DNA of 64,000 nt from Nelumbo lutea (taxonomy: Eukaryota > Streptophyta > Magnoliopsida > Proteales > Nelumbonaceae), in NCBI GenBank assembly GCA_022828595.1, contig JAKGHH010000005.1:29834193-29898192 (forward strand), in the 5' to 3' direction. The notes under the pieces were generated by a model, which worked only from the letters and a program-made list of their open reading frames with translations, was not told the DNA's origin and did not search any database. Below are positions 11,240 through 22,644 of the stretch, one piece after another; the stretch's first letter is position 1; each line of letters starts with the position of its first letter. The position numbers and the translations under genes were made by a program.

Positions 11240-12640
11240 TAAAAGGGCCATTTTTTTACCCCCAAACTTTAATAAAAGGCCATTTGTAAAAAAAAAAATA
11301 GATTGTGTTCGAAAACAACATTAACAAATCCGTTAGACAATGTTATGTGGCACACCACATAATGACATTGCTAAAGTTTGAAAAATGCCACTTTCGATCC
11401 TAAATTTGAAAATGGGTCACTTTAATAAAGTTAGTTAAGTAAATTACTTCAAAGTGCAATTAAATGACCATAAGGCTTTGTTTAGTTTGAAGGAAAAAGT
11501 AGGGAAAGGAAAGGAAATGCTGGGAAACCTTCATTGATTAATAAAGTTAATTAATTAAATGACCCTAAAGTATTTAATTTATCTAATTAGGTTAATTAAT
11601 TAAATTAAATAAATTTCACAAATTAAAACAATTAAGTAAATTAAGTAATTAAATCAACAAATTCAATTAATTAAGGAAAAAGTTAATTAATTAAATTAAA
11701 TAAACAAAGCTAATCAATTTAAATGAGTAGGCCACTAGTTTCTAGGTCAACAATTTAGTTGTTTGGTCTAAATGGATCAACGCATGAAATTTAAAAAAAT
11801 ATATAATTAAAATAAAAATTACTTAAAAACCATTTTCTAGATCGAACAATTTATCAATTCAACCATTTGGGAGAGTGGTTTGTTAACCAAGTCAATGTTT
11901 TTTTTTGAGAATTTTCAAGCCAAGTATAAAATAGAACTGGGCAATTGATCGATTTATGGATTGAATTGTTCAATTGCGTAGATGAGATGGAAGTAAACAA
12001 TTGACCAATTCCTAGGTCAAACTATTTGACCGCTTGAAATTTTAAACTTGGTCAACAAACTATTGACCTAAATAATTGAACTGCTAAACTGTTCGATCTG
12101 GTAAATGTTTTTTGAGTAATTTTTATTTTAATTATGTTTTTTTTTTCAAAACGTCATGGGTTGATCCATTTGGACCAAACAATCATACTATTGGCCTAAA
12201 AACTGGTGACCAAAGTGGTTCCATTTTGGATTGGTTTTTACAACCTTACTTAATTGGCTTAATTTGCTTATTTAGATTAATTAGCTTTGTTTATTAAATT
12301 TAATTAATTAACTTCATTTCCATAATTTAATTGCTTGTTTTATTTAATTATCTTAATTAGTGTATTTTTTTTAATTTACTTAATTATCTTAATTAAGTAA
12401 ATTAAATACTTTATGGTCATTTAATTAGACCTTGAAGTAATTTTCTTAATTAACTTTTATTAAAATGGCCTATTTTCAAACTTTAGGGTAAAAAAGTGGC
12501 ATTTTTTAAACTTTAGCAATACCACATAACATTGTATAATAGATTTATCAACGTCTTTTCGAACACCATTTGTTTTTTTGTGTACATATAACCTTTATAT
12601 CAAAGTTTAGGGGGGGGGGGGTCAAAAAATGGCCTATATA
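11240..12640. mobile_element. Giant inverted repeat (foldback/long-TIR element), 1.4 kb
   Basis: The left half (11240 to about 11955) and the right half (about 11970 to 12640, read in reverse) match over nearly their whole length. Outer pair: AAAGGGCCATTTTTTTACCCCC against TATAGGCCATTTTTTGACCCCC. Shared inner landmarks: GTGTTCGAAAA, CAATGTTATGTGG, TTGCTAAAGTTT, AATTAAATGACCAT, AAATAAACAAAGCTAAT, TTTGGTC.AAATGGATCAAC and AGATCGAACA. The centre is near 11960. The left arm has an extra 85 bp (about 11482-11560) bounded by a repeat of AAATGACC. No open frame or clear TSD was found. It is most like a foldback or MULE-type non-autonomous element; an inverted duplication is the alternative. Confidence 0.82.
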
Positions 12641-14120
12641 GACACACACATATGTTTTTGTTATATATAATATTATTGGGCCAGGTTTGGGCTCGAACCA
12701 AGCTTATTTACGAAATCACGAAGCTTGGTCCAAAAATAATTGGGCCTACTACTTATAACCCAAGCCCAAGTCCACAAGCCTAAATTTATGTTTGAGCTCA
12801 AGGCTATGGCCAAGCTACCAAGATTTTAGCTCATGAATAGGTTATTAGGGAAGCAATTTTCCCCATCCCCATTGGGTACCCAACATGATGGGGTTGGGGA
12901 TGGAGATTACCCTAGCAGAGTCAAGGTTTTGACGGGGACGGGGATTAATAGGGGTCCAAATCAGGGATGGGGATGAGGAGGAATAGCCACTTAAGGAACC
13001 GATAAAAGGTATCTATTGTCTACTTGTGTAAATCTCAAGCATGTGGAGAGTTGTTCGAGTTGCCAACAACTTCCATGTCCCGAGCTAATAGTTTAGCTTA
13101 GGGTTGTTGTGAGGTATTCATTTTTGTCTTTTGCTTCCTCGCTTCTCATTTGGCCTTTTTGCTTCTCTTCTTGTTCTTCTTTGGTAGCATGAGGTGTTTG
13201 GTTAGGGTTCTCCTAACCCTCTTCTTCGTCGGCTTCTCTTCACCACTATTGTGGGGTTTGGTCCATCTTTTACCATCATTTGCCCTTCTTCTTCTTCTTC
13301 TTCTTCTTCGATGTAAGTGTTCTCTTGGCCTTCTTCATCGTGAGAGGTTTGTGGCCATCATTTGGTGATGAGGGGTTTGCTCCATTGTCTCATTTTTCCA
13401 TGGTCGCCGTAGGTTTTGGCACTTGGGGGGGGAGGGGTTGTGTCTGCCGTTCGGCAATGAGGGTTGGCTACACCATCTCAATTTGTGTGGTTGCCTAATA
13501 TGGGGCTTAAGGTTTGCTTCTCGTATTTGTAGTTTCCAAGTGCCTACTATGTTATCCTTTCTATGGCCTTTAAGGCTTTGCTACATGGTGAAGCATGTAG
13601 GTGATTTCTTTCAATTTCACTTTTTGGTTTCATATGAGTTTTTCTTATTAAAGGGTTCACTTAATTTCTTCTTTCCTTCTCCCTTTTATTACTCTATTCA
13701 TTTTTTTTTGTTAAATTCTATTATTGAAATAACATTTCAAAGGGCTTTGTCGTTTTACTCTAATTAAGAGATCCCAAATAGGTGCACTTAAGACTTATAT
13801 CGTAATGGTGACTAAAATAGGATTTCATGATTTTAGTCAGGTGTGGCCTATATATGAGCTACCATAGGTTTTGTCTTTGTAGCATTTGTATTTCCTTTTG
13901 TTACCTTTAGTTTTATCTATTCCCCACTTGAATTAGAAAGAAAAACAATTCCATAATGAGGGGAAGGAGGAATTCAGTTTTGTCTATGTAACATTCAAGT
14001 CCTTTGTTTTTCTATTTGATTGCTTTTTTTATTGGGTAAAATGATAAATTAATTTTATGATGACCAAAATACCCTTTCCAACAAGCAAAAGAGTGACTAG
14101 TTTTTAACGTATTTTGGGTA
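12641..14120. other. No gene seen; G-rich and CTT-rich low complexity
   Basis: Between the giant hairpin and the hAT promoter. A G-run-rich stretch lies at 12880-12990 (GGGGACGGGGATT, GGGATGGGGATGAGG) and a (CTT)n run at 13288-13312. Open frames here have no recognisable domain and reflect low-complexity pyrimidine tracts. Confidence 0.5.
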
Positions 14121-14134
14121 ATTGAATTATTTTC

Positions 14135-14290
14135 AACCCCTATAAATAGCCCTATCCTCCACCATTCTCATCATACCAATTCAGCTTCTCTTCTCATACT
14201 CTCTCAAGCTCCCATACACTTAATATTCTCTCTACTCTCCAATTATCAAGTCTTGACTTTTTTCAAGTTTTAATAAAAAGAAGGCATGCT
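14135..14290 (+). promoter_or_regulatory. Probable promoter and 5' leader of the hAT transposase
   Basis: A TATA box in CCCCTATAAATAGCC near 14138 is followed by a pyrimidine-rich leader (CTTCTCTTCTCATACTCTCTC). It lies about 300 bp upstream of the first transposase-like codons. This arrangement is common in plant hAT elements; activity is not shown. Confidence 0.5.
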
Positions 14291-14443
14291 CAAGTATCTC
14301 AAGTTAGCAATTTGGGAGGCTTGGAGGCTTTGATCATTAAAATCAAGTTGAGTTTTTGAATTGGTAATCAGGTTGAGTGCAATTAAATTAGATTTTTATT
14401 TTTTTAAAATTAATTTCTCTACTCTCCAAAATCAATTACCCAA

Positions 14444-15120
14444 CATGTTCAATGTCAACGATACTTAGTTACAACATGATAGCTAGCATTAGCATTGATA
14501 TGGATGCTACTAACATTGCTAAAGTTCCCACCCCTAGTACTACTATTGGGGGAAAGAAAAAGAAGGGAACTAATTGATTAGCCTAGTTTGGAAATTATTT
14601 AAAATAGAGGAGGTTGTGGGGAAGGGAAAAATAATTATTTTCCAAAAATGTAGGATTAACTTTACCTATTGTAGCAAGGGTGGTACTGACCACTTGGGCA
14701 AACATTTGCTTATCCATGAGAAATAAGAAGAATAAGAAGGGAAAGAAAAATCACAAACATAAATTGGATGTGAAGGTTTTGGTACTTATAAATATTCATA
14801 AAAAAATGAGGCAAGATTTGGCAAAATATATTATACATGGTGAGCAACCATTTTTATTAGCTTATGATAGTAAACTTTAAATTTTTTTACATAATTTTGT
14901 AAATCCTCAATTTAAAAATGTTTTTAGAAATACTATTAGAGCATATGCTTTTAAAATTTTTTATTTATATAAACACAATTTAATTTCTATTTTGTCAAAT
15001 CTTAATTCTAGGGATGCAATTACTTTTGATATTTGGACCTCTAAATTTAATATAAGTTATATTTGTGTCATCGATCATTTTATTGATGAAAACTAGCTTT
15101 TACCAAAAAGAATTTCAAGT
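14444..15120 (+). pseudogene. hAT transposase, N-terminal half (BED finger, catalytic start)
   Basis: With a few stops, the plus strand reads as an Ac/Tam3-type transposase: a lysine-rich run (GGKKKKGTN), a BED zinc-finger region near 14584-14730 with C..C and GGTDHLGKH..IH, then HKMRQDLAKYIIHGEQPF, NPQFKNVFRNTIRAYAF and DAITFDIWTSKFNISYICVIDHFID. The last motif includes the conserved ...D.WTS..n..Yic...HfID segment. The frame stops at about 15120 where a Harbinger element begins; the rest of the protein resumes at 24443. Internal stops make it inactive. Confidence 0.82.
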
Positions 15121-15440
15121 TTTGGGCCCTGTTTGATTATTAAGTACTTGTTAAAAGAAATACTTGTTTTAACAATCACTTAGAAGTACTTATTTTAACA
15201 ATCACTTAAGGTTGTTTGGTAACCCACTTTTCAAATCACTTATTATGTTTTTCAAGCACCTATTGGGGTGGGAATGTTTTGTAAGTTACCTTCCCCATAA
15301 GTGCTTATATTGACGCAAATGACAATTTTAGCCTTCACTTCACTTATACATATATTCAATGCTTTTCACATGTTGTACTATACATTTCAACTAAGAGCCC
15401 ACGTGGACCCACACGTGAATCACTATGTAGACTCAATTAA

Positions 15441-15597
<157 letters not shown>

Positions 15598-15659
15598 ATA
15601 AATAATAGTTATAAATAATAATAACTAATATTAACAAATAATGAATAATATTGATAAAT

Positions 15660-18600
15660 AACAAATTACTACCAGAAAGTACTTTTAGTGCACATATTTC
15701 ACAAATTACTTCCAAAAAGCACTTTTAAGGTACAATTTTCACAAAATACTTCCAAAAAGTACTTTTAAGGCGTATGTTAGCACCCTATTTTTGCTCAGTT
15801 TACGGATTGAACCTCCAATTCACCCCAAATCCCTTATCAAAATCTTCCGACATTTTCAAAGCACCCAAAAACCCAAAAGACCCAAGTCTCACCCCGAGAG
15901 CCCTCAGATCCACCGTTAAACCTACCCGATACCTATCCGATGGCCCCGATCAACTCACTCACACCTCAACCATTAGATTAAACACAACCATCGGACCCAA
16001 GATCTACCCAAACACCTATCTATAAAATTTCAACTCAAGATTCCCCTATTTACCCCCTCTTCAAATGAAGATTCCATTTCGACCTTCCTCGTTAGCCTAA
16101 ACACTCAGAACCCAAATTCCTGTGATATTGACACATCCAAACCAATCAAACCGCACCATTAGACTTAAAACACACAAAAACACCTTCCCACAAAGTTTTA
16201 ACCCTAGATTCCCAAATTTGCCCTTTCATCACACCAAAATTCCTCTCTAAAACATCCCATTGACCTATATTCCTACAATCTTGGCCCTCTAAGGCAGATC
16301 AAACCTCATCATCAGATCCCGAACACCCCCAAATACCTACATATAAAATTCTAGTCCAAAATACCTTCATTTACCCTCAATCACACAAAGATTCCATTTT
16401 GAAGCTCCAGATTGACCAGACTATAAATCTGCTTGATCTTGACCCAATTGGCTCAATCTGATTTTACAAATCATCTCAAACTACCTAAAAACCCTACGTT
16501 ATGAAATTTCACCCAAAACTGCCTTCATTTGCCCCTTTATCACACAAAGATTCTATTTTGAGCCTTTAAATTAACTGAATCGAACCCTTTCCAGATCTAC
16601 CCAATCCAGGCCCAGTCAGGCCAATTTGACCTTGCCGATCAACTCAGAATATTGAAAAAACCCCACCTTACAAAATTTCAACAAAAAATGCCCTCATTAA
16701 CCCTTCTATCCAAAAAGATTCCATTTCGGCCAATCTTATTAGCTTATAGACAAAACCCCTCTTCTGCGGTCAGATCCATCTCAACCCTCCATTTTTCACC
16801 CCAAATCTTAGTTATTCATCCAAAACCCTGGTTTGACCACCCTTTGACCCGGTTTGACTAAACTTTTCTAGAATTACAAAAATGCCACTTAGATTTCCTA
16901 AAATTATGAAAATGCCATTAGCCCTACCTATAAATTAAACATGAAGTTTTAAATTCAGGCTAATTGATAATATTCACCTTCTTCCCTATTTCGAACGAAA
17001 CCCAACCCAAGCGGCAACGAATCAAAGGCAGTAGGGACTAACCTCCCTTCATCTCTCTTCCTCTCCTTCTCATTCTTCTTCCTTTTCTTTCCGTTTTCTT
17101 CCTCGGCTTCACCCCTTGCTACTCCCCATTATTGCATGTAGTGGCGGTTGTAACGTTTGTTCCCTCCTGCTCGCTCAGATCTCTCCCTCTCTTCCTTTTC
17201 TTCTTCTTCTTCTTCTTCTTCTTCTTCTTCTTCTTCGTTTTAGAGATTGCCGCCCCTTTCTCCCCTACCACTACCGCTCAATAGAATTGCCACTGTAACT
17301 TCTAGCATCGGCAGCGTCATTCACTCATTTCTCTCTCCCATGGAATTCTTTTTAGTCGCTAATCACTAAAATCACCAACCGATTTGATTAGACTAGACAA
17401 TCTTTAACCATTCATTATCTTTCCAACAACAATGGCATATCTGAAAGCTTCCATAGTTTCTTCTCCGAGTTGTAGTAACTGAATGCCATTTGGACAAAGA
17501 AGATCATATTAGCCACCTTGGAGTTTTTGCATTCCACTAGTTAAACGGTGTCCATGAGAACGTTTTGCTTCCACAATCCCATATTGTAAATCACAAAAAA
17601 TTTTCACCATTCAAAGACAGGAAATCTGAAACTGAAACTGTCTAAAATTTCACTGCTCCTTCGATCATTTTCAGGCCAACATCCAGGTTAGGTAAATTGA
17701 TTTTTCTTTTTGTCTGTATTTATTCTTCATTTTTTTTAGTTCATTTCTTCGGTGTTTACGGTGTTTTACTGTAATAGGGATTTGGGGGAGAAAGAACCGA
17801 TGGAGATGGTGATAGATTCTGCTAAACTGGTTCTTGTAGATTCCTAGTACCTGCCCAATCCCACGAAAGATTATTAGTTCTACTTGATACTTACTTTTAT
17901 CTTCTCCCAACCTTGATACCCATGGAAACGGACGGCCATCAGAATTGGTAATGAAACTGCGGTTAAAACCAATTTCTGTGAACCTACGAAAATCAGTTCA
18001 TTGGGGATAATCCTTCAAGGCTAAGAGAAAATAGAATTTTATTTCAATTCCTTAATTGTTTTATCATTTATAGTCTTTTTTGTTATAAATAACATGCTTC
18101 ATTTCTTACGACTGAGTTGTTAGGTAGACTCTTTGCCATTGGTTTGTTCTTGCTATTTTAGCCATCATAGTATGTGTTTGAGTAAATAATTGTGGTCTTA
18201 CTTGCTTGGTATCACCATGTGGGCCCCACCTATTAGACCTGGGAGAGGGGTGCCTAACCCCTTCCCTCTCTCATTCAAGACCTACCCAGACTGGTTGGAC
18301 TAGTGCCTTGGGTTGTGGGAGTCGTTATCGATCCAAAACCGTTTTAAAAAAATCATTCTCGAAGGACCCATTACCTCCATTTCCTAATCTAATGGGTGAC
18401 GACTCCATTTCTCGCCCAAGTGGCAAGTGAGCCGTTTTCCGACGCTTACAGTGTAGTTTACACAAAATACTTCCAGAAAGTACTTTTAAGGCACAGTTTT
18501 CACAAAATACTTCCAAAAAGTGCTTTTAAGGCGTAGTTTACACAAAATACTTCTAGAAATTACTTTTCACAATTTACACAAAATATTTCTAGAAAATACT

Positions 18601-18760
18601 TTTAAGGCATAGTTTACACAAAATACTTCCAAAAAGTACTTTTAAGGCACAATTTTCACAAAATACTTTCGAAAAGCACTTTCAAGATGCAGTTTTCACA
18701 AAATACTTCTAGAAAGTGCTTTTAAGGCGTAGTTTTCACAAAATACTTATAAAAGATGTA
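15660..18760. repeat. 40-bp subterminal tandem repeats of the Harbinger element, split by an LTR
   Basis: The unit is CACAAAATACTTCCAAAAAG followed by TACTTTTAAGGCACAGTTTT. Three copies lie at 15660-15774 and about seven at 18456-18755, with 32-40 bp spacing. Many units carry AAGTACTTTT, which resembles the element's terminal A/T repeats. The array was continuous before the solo LTR at 15775-18450 inserted. Confidence 0.88.
15775..18450 (+). mobile_element. Solo LTR, 2.68 kb, TSD GCGTA/GTGTA
   Basis: It starts TGTTAGCACCC and ends GACGCTTACA, with the 5-bp flanks GCGTA (15770-15774) and GTGTA (18451-18455), one mismatch. It splits the 40-bp array of the Harbinger element. Inside, 16040-16740 holds about five diverged units of 155-165 bp, each with TTTGCCC..T.A.CACA and AAGATTCCATTTTGA; 17195-17236 holds a (CTT)n run. 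The end has the block GAGAGGGGTGCCTAACCCC. The solo LTR at 33930-35784 shares its start, its end and this block. No coding sequence is seen in it. Confidence 0.85.
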
Positions 18761-19329
18761 ATTACATATTAGTTTCACAAACAAATTCCCTATCCATATT
18801 TGTTTAATGTACCCTAAAGTAACATAAAAGTGCGGACATTTGTAAAATTGCATATCATTTAGACATTTACAACATGCCTACTGTAATAACTCCAACTAGT
18901 AGAATACACATGGATGCCTAGTACACATAGGTTAATCTGGATACATCATTCCTACTAGACGGCCTACTAGTTGAAGAATCATGTAAAACTATAAAATGAT
19001 GAAATTGACAATCTGCTTCTTCGTATGTTTTATATAAGCAAAACACTACACCACTGTATCGATGGACCTACAAGTTGCATCCGGCCTAGGTATCGTATAT
19101 ACTTGGGAGATGAACAATGAACACTACATAGTATTTCCTACCATCCATTAACGATCTGTAATGAGAAAATATATACTATCAGTTAATAGATTAACATAAA
19201 ATATCTAAAACACAAAGTTCCAACATACAATAAAGTCAAATATATCCGCATTTGATGCATAATGTTTATCAAAGCCAAAGAAAAACAAAACCAAGACCAC
19301 CAACATTGGTTATGTTGACCTACGCCTCC

Positions 19330-20697
19330 TCAATGGTGGCCGAGTTTGGTCAGTATATATTGCATATGCAAGTTATTGCCTAAGCAACAACATTTCTTGT
19401 TGCTGATCCACACTGCCAATAACAACCTCATAAAAATCTTCACCTTGCAAATGAATGTTGATTTTTGATCTCTCCATCATTCTCAAACTCATTAAATAGG
19501 GTGCCCATGTCCTGGTTGTCCCGGATGAAGTTGTGTATTTCCATGCAAGCAACAACTATCAATTGTTGTATCTTTAATGGATAGCATAGCATACATTTTA
19601 GGCAACACACCATAACTTCGCTCGATGACACTTCTCAAGGAAGTATGGGCATTATTGAAGTACTCTTCCTTTGTTGTAGGCTGTCATTTCCTTCGAAAAT
19701 CAAGCAAGTGGTGTCGTGTATTATGGTACAGTGCCATGTAGCCAGTAATGTTGGAGTATGCAGAATCAACAACATACTTACCTGATAATAATAAAGAGAA
19801 TATAAATATATTTTTACACTTCATATAATACATAACAAGTTGCAATGTATATAGCCATACCTCGTGGTGGATGCGATAAATTATATTTTGGATTACGCAC
19901 GACTTCAACAAATATGTGGTAGTCATGTATGGTTCTCTCCCATCCAATAAGGACAAATGTAAATCGCATGTTGAAATCACATGCGGCCATTACATTTTGT
20001 GTGCAAGGCCATTTTCTATGCTAGTATGTTGTTTGCTTATCAATAGGGACCCATGCTGATATATGTGTCCCATTAATAGTCCTTATGCAATTTTACAAGA
20101 AAAACCAATAGCTTTCAATATCCATTATTTATGATGTAGTTTTAAAATGGGCTCATAGTATACGAATGCTACTTTGAAATATGACCAGTATTTTGGATTT
20201 TGAAAGTTGGGAGGGCATATTATTGACAATGAGAGCTTGACTATTGGCATCAACATGTCATTGAAAAAGCGACTAATTGTCTCATGCTATTGCATCATCT
20301 GGTTCCTCTCATTATGTCCAATAACATAAAGGAAAATGACTAGTTGTTCCTTCATCGAAATATCTTAATTGTTTACAATGAGGCCACACTCTTTCAGAGT
20401 ATTGCACAATCATATAAATAGGTGTTTGTCCATACAACAAAGTTCATACAACCGGTCATCATGCCCTTCAAGGAGAGACTTTGTGTACATTGTTCCCGTA
20501 CAGTCCATGGTGTGTTTGAATTCTTTGTGAATCCAAGTATTATAATAAAATTCACTCACCATTGAGACAACATTCACAATGCACTCATGCTCCTCATAAG
20601 TATCCATCACCCCATTGTAAGATAAGCTACTATCGGAATCCGAATTTGTATCTGATACTACCTCAATATCCGTTTCAATTTCCTTATCACTAGCCAT
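19330..20697 (-). pseudogene. PIF/Harbinger transposase (DUF8040 plus DDE_Tnp_4 nuclease), decayed
   Basis: The ATG at 20697 opens an acidic N-terminus (MASDKEIETDIEVVSD), then KSLLEGHDDRLYELCCMDKHLF, SMKEQLVIFLYVIGHNERN and ETISRFFND, the DUF8040 region. 20100-19861 gives CIRTINGTHISAWVP (first catalytic aspartate replaced or shifted: family has GAIDGTHI), AACDFNMRFTFVLIGWE and HPPRG. A 79-bp intron (19860-19782) with perfect GT..AG joins this to KYVVDSAYSNITGYMA..YHN, and 19631-19373 gives the R-E.....FGVLK / IVVACMEIHNFI end, frameshifted. Typical length would be about 400 residues. Stops at about 20020 and other sites show it is dead. Confidence 0.82.
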
Positions 20698-20928
20698 CTC
20701 TTACACTATCATGCAATTTGGTAAAGAGAAATAAAATTAATAATCATTGAATGAAGACATAAATGCAGAAAATATAAAAAATACACATTTAATTAACATT
20801 AAAATATAAATCAAGTCTAACAATAATAATCTTACGAAATACTTGTCAAAATAAAGAGTAAAAGAGTACTCAAGTTCTCAAGTCTATGTGACAAAAAAAA
20901 GTAAAACACAAATTGATGCAAACAAGTT

Positions 20929-21900
20929 TCACACACTATCAGAATGCTTACACAACTCTTGATTCATCTTCAATTGTAAGATAGGAGACCCAATCGCAAT
21001 AAACAAGTCATAGAAATCATCATTCATGAACTGGAGACTAGCAAACATGAATAAAGGACTACCCTCCTCAATCTTAAGGTTCTCTTTTAGGAGGTTAAAG
21101 CATCGTTCCATAGAACTTAGCCTCGTATTTTGCCAACTTTATGGGTAGTTGATAACTCAAATGTAGAGGCAGTTCTATCCAGATTCTTGTCAATTTGCAT
21201 AGCAACCGACATCTTCTTTTTCCTGGCAGAGCTGTTACTTTCCCTTATGTCTCTCTGTTGACAACTCTATATGGCTAAGTGCTTGTTGGGACCCTTTTAG
21301 CATCCTGCATTTTTTCAGATGTAGACATGGATGTCTCTAGTTCATGTTGTAATTCTTCATCCATCTGGTCATCATCTAGAGTCAGTTGGGTTAACGGCAC
21401 CACCTCCGATAATGTACCCTCATTCAATGCCCAACTATCATAGCCATGGGCATTTGTACAACCAATTATGATGTCTAAATCTGCTGCACGGGGAAGACTC
21501 TTGTATCTAAATTGAGCCACATCAGGGTATGTCTATCACACAAGTACATAACTATGTAAGGTCCTGCCTAACAAAATGATTTACCTACATGTTTATTGTA
21601 TTAAAATGCTAAATTACAGCATACTTTCAAATAGTCATTCCAAAAGTCATCTCCATCAGTGAATGTTTTGTTCACTAGATCCCAACCCGATTTGGTAAAA
21701 GTTGACAATTTATAGAGTATCTTCCACTCATTCTTTACTACATCCCAATGATTCTTCATTTGTTTCTGGGTGTAGTTTTTCCCCGTTATCCTATTGAAAT
21801 CCTGAATCACATTTGTCCATCCTTCTCTATTCAGTGTAATATTGGTTCGATAGTCGGATATGACTTGTTGCAAGCATACATCCACCCAAATTTTATGTAG
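20929..21900 (-). pseudogene. Myb/SANT-like DNA-binding protein of the Harbinger element, decayed
   Basis: The second gene that PIF/Harbinger elements need. 21885-21601 reads MDVCLQQVISDYRTN, REGWTNVIQDFNRITG, YTQKQMKNHWDVVKNEWK and SGWDLVNKTFTDGDDFWND, the Myb_DNA-bind_3 trihelix domain. 21520-21275 gives the acidic linker (GYDSWALNEGT, LTLDDDQMDEELQ) and 21111-20929 a C-terminal helix region (RCFNLLKENLKIEEGSPLF). Frames shift between the pieces and stops intervene. It lies directly upstream of the transposase on the same strand, the usual order of the two-gene system. Confidence 0.78.
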
Positions 21901-22170
21901 TTCAAGAGTCCACGTAGGATAACGAGACTACTAGCCATAACCTACTAATTATGTAATACTAATTGTGTTAGTATTGACAATAAAATAGAAGAGAAAATGG
22001 CCAAAAGAATAATATACTTGAATTCAAGTACATGAATTATGTTAGTATTGACAAGTAAAGTTGACTAACTTCCTATTGGTTTACACGGATAATCATTCTT
22101 TCTAGTTTTAATTTCTATTATATTCTTTTTTTATTTTCTGATTTAGTTAATTTTATACATACTCTTCTAG

Positions 22171-22644
22171 GGCTCAGAATGGAAAGAGAAAGCTGAAAAC
22201 CTAGAACTGGAACTTCAGCATTGTTATAAAGCTCAAGCACAACTATTTGAGCAACTCGTTGTTGGAGTGGTAGAATGCAGAACCTTAAATGCATTGGTTC
22301 AACAGAAAGAAGCATTGGTCATCGATCTACAAAGTGGGATTACTTAAACAAGGTTGTACTAGTTCTTAAATTTGTAGAAAAATGCAAAAAAAAAAACTTT
22401 TTGGATTTTAAGATGGTGTTCAATAATTGGAACTTAGCAATGGTGCAGGGATGAGTGCTCCCGATTAAAGGATGTACTAGAAGAAAAGACAGAAGCTCTA
22501 AACTTGGCTTCAAGTGAAAACTAGGCTATTAGAACACAACAGGAGGAGATGATCCTAAAAGTTAAAAAAGTAGAGGTTGAAAACAAGATGTTAATTGATC
22601 GCTGGATGCTACAAAAAATGGAGGATGCTGAATGGCTCAATGAG
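22171..22644 (+). pseudogene. ATG16: ATG16 fragment with its intron, captured in the Harbinger element
   Basis: ATG16 is the coiled-coil partner of ATG12-ATG5 in autophagy. Two exon pieces are visible. Exon a (22171-22352), after CTTCTAG, reads GSEWKEKAENLELELQHCYKAQ, LFEQLVV, ALVQQKEALVIDLQ and ends AG|GTTGTA. Exon b (22449-22644), after TGCAG, reads DECSRLKDVLEEKTEAL, then VENKMLIDRWMLQKMEDAEWLNE and ends GAG|GTATTA. The phase joins correctly (AG|G). Both splice borders fit the plant ATG16 gene, so intron DNA was copied along with exons. In-frame stops lie in exon a (TAA at about 22344) and exon b (TAG at about 22523). The first exon and all WD40 parts are absent. It runs opposite to the transposase. 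Confidence 0.85.

Noticed and set aside
12880..12990. G-run cluster as a G-quadruplex regulator
   Set aside because: Possible by sequence, but there is no gene nearby for it to act on and runs are irregular.
15660..18760. Regular 40-bp repeats, considered as a CRISPR-like array
   Set aside because: Units are contiguous, diverged and without unique spacers; the genome is a plant. They are transposon subterminal repeats.
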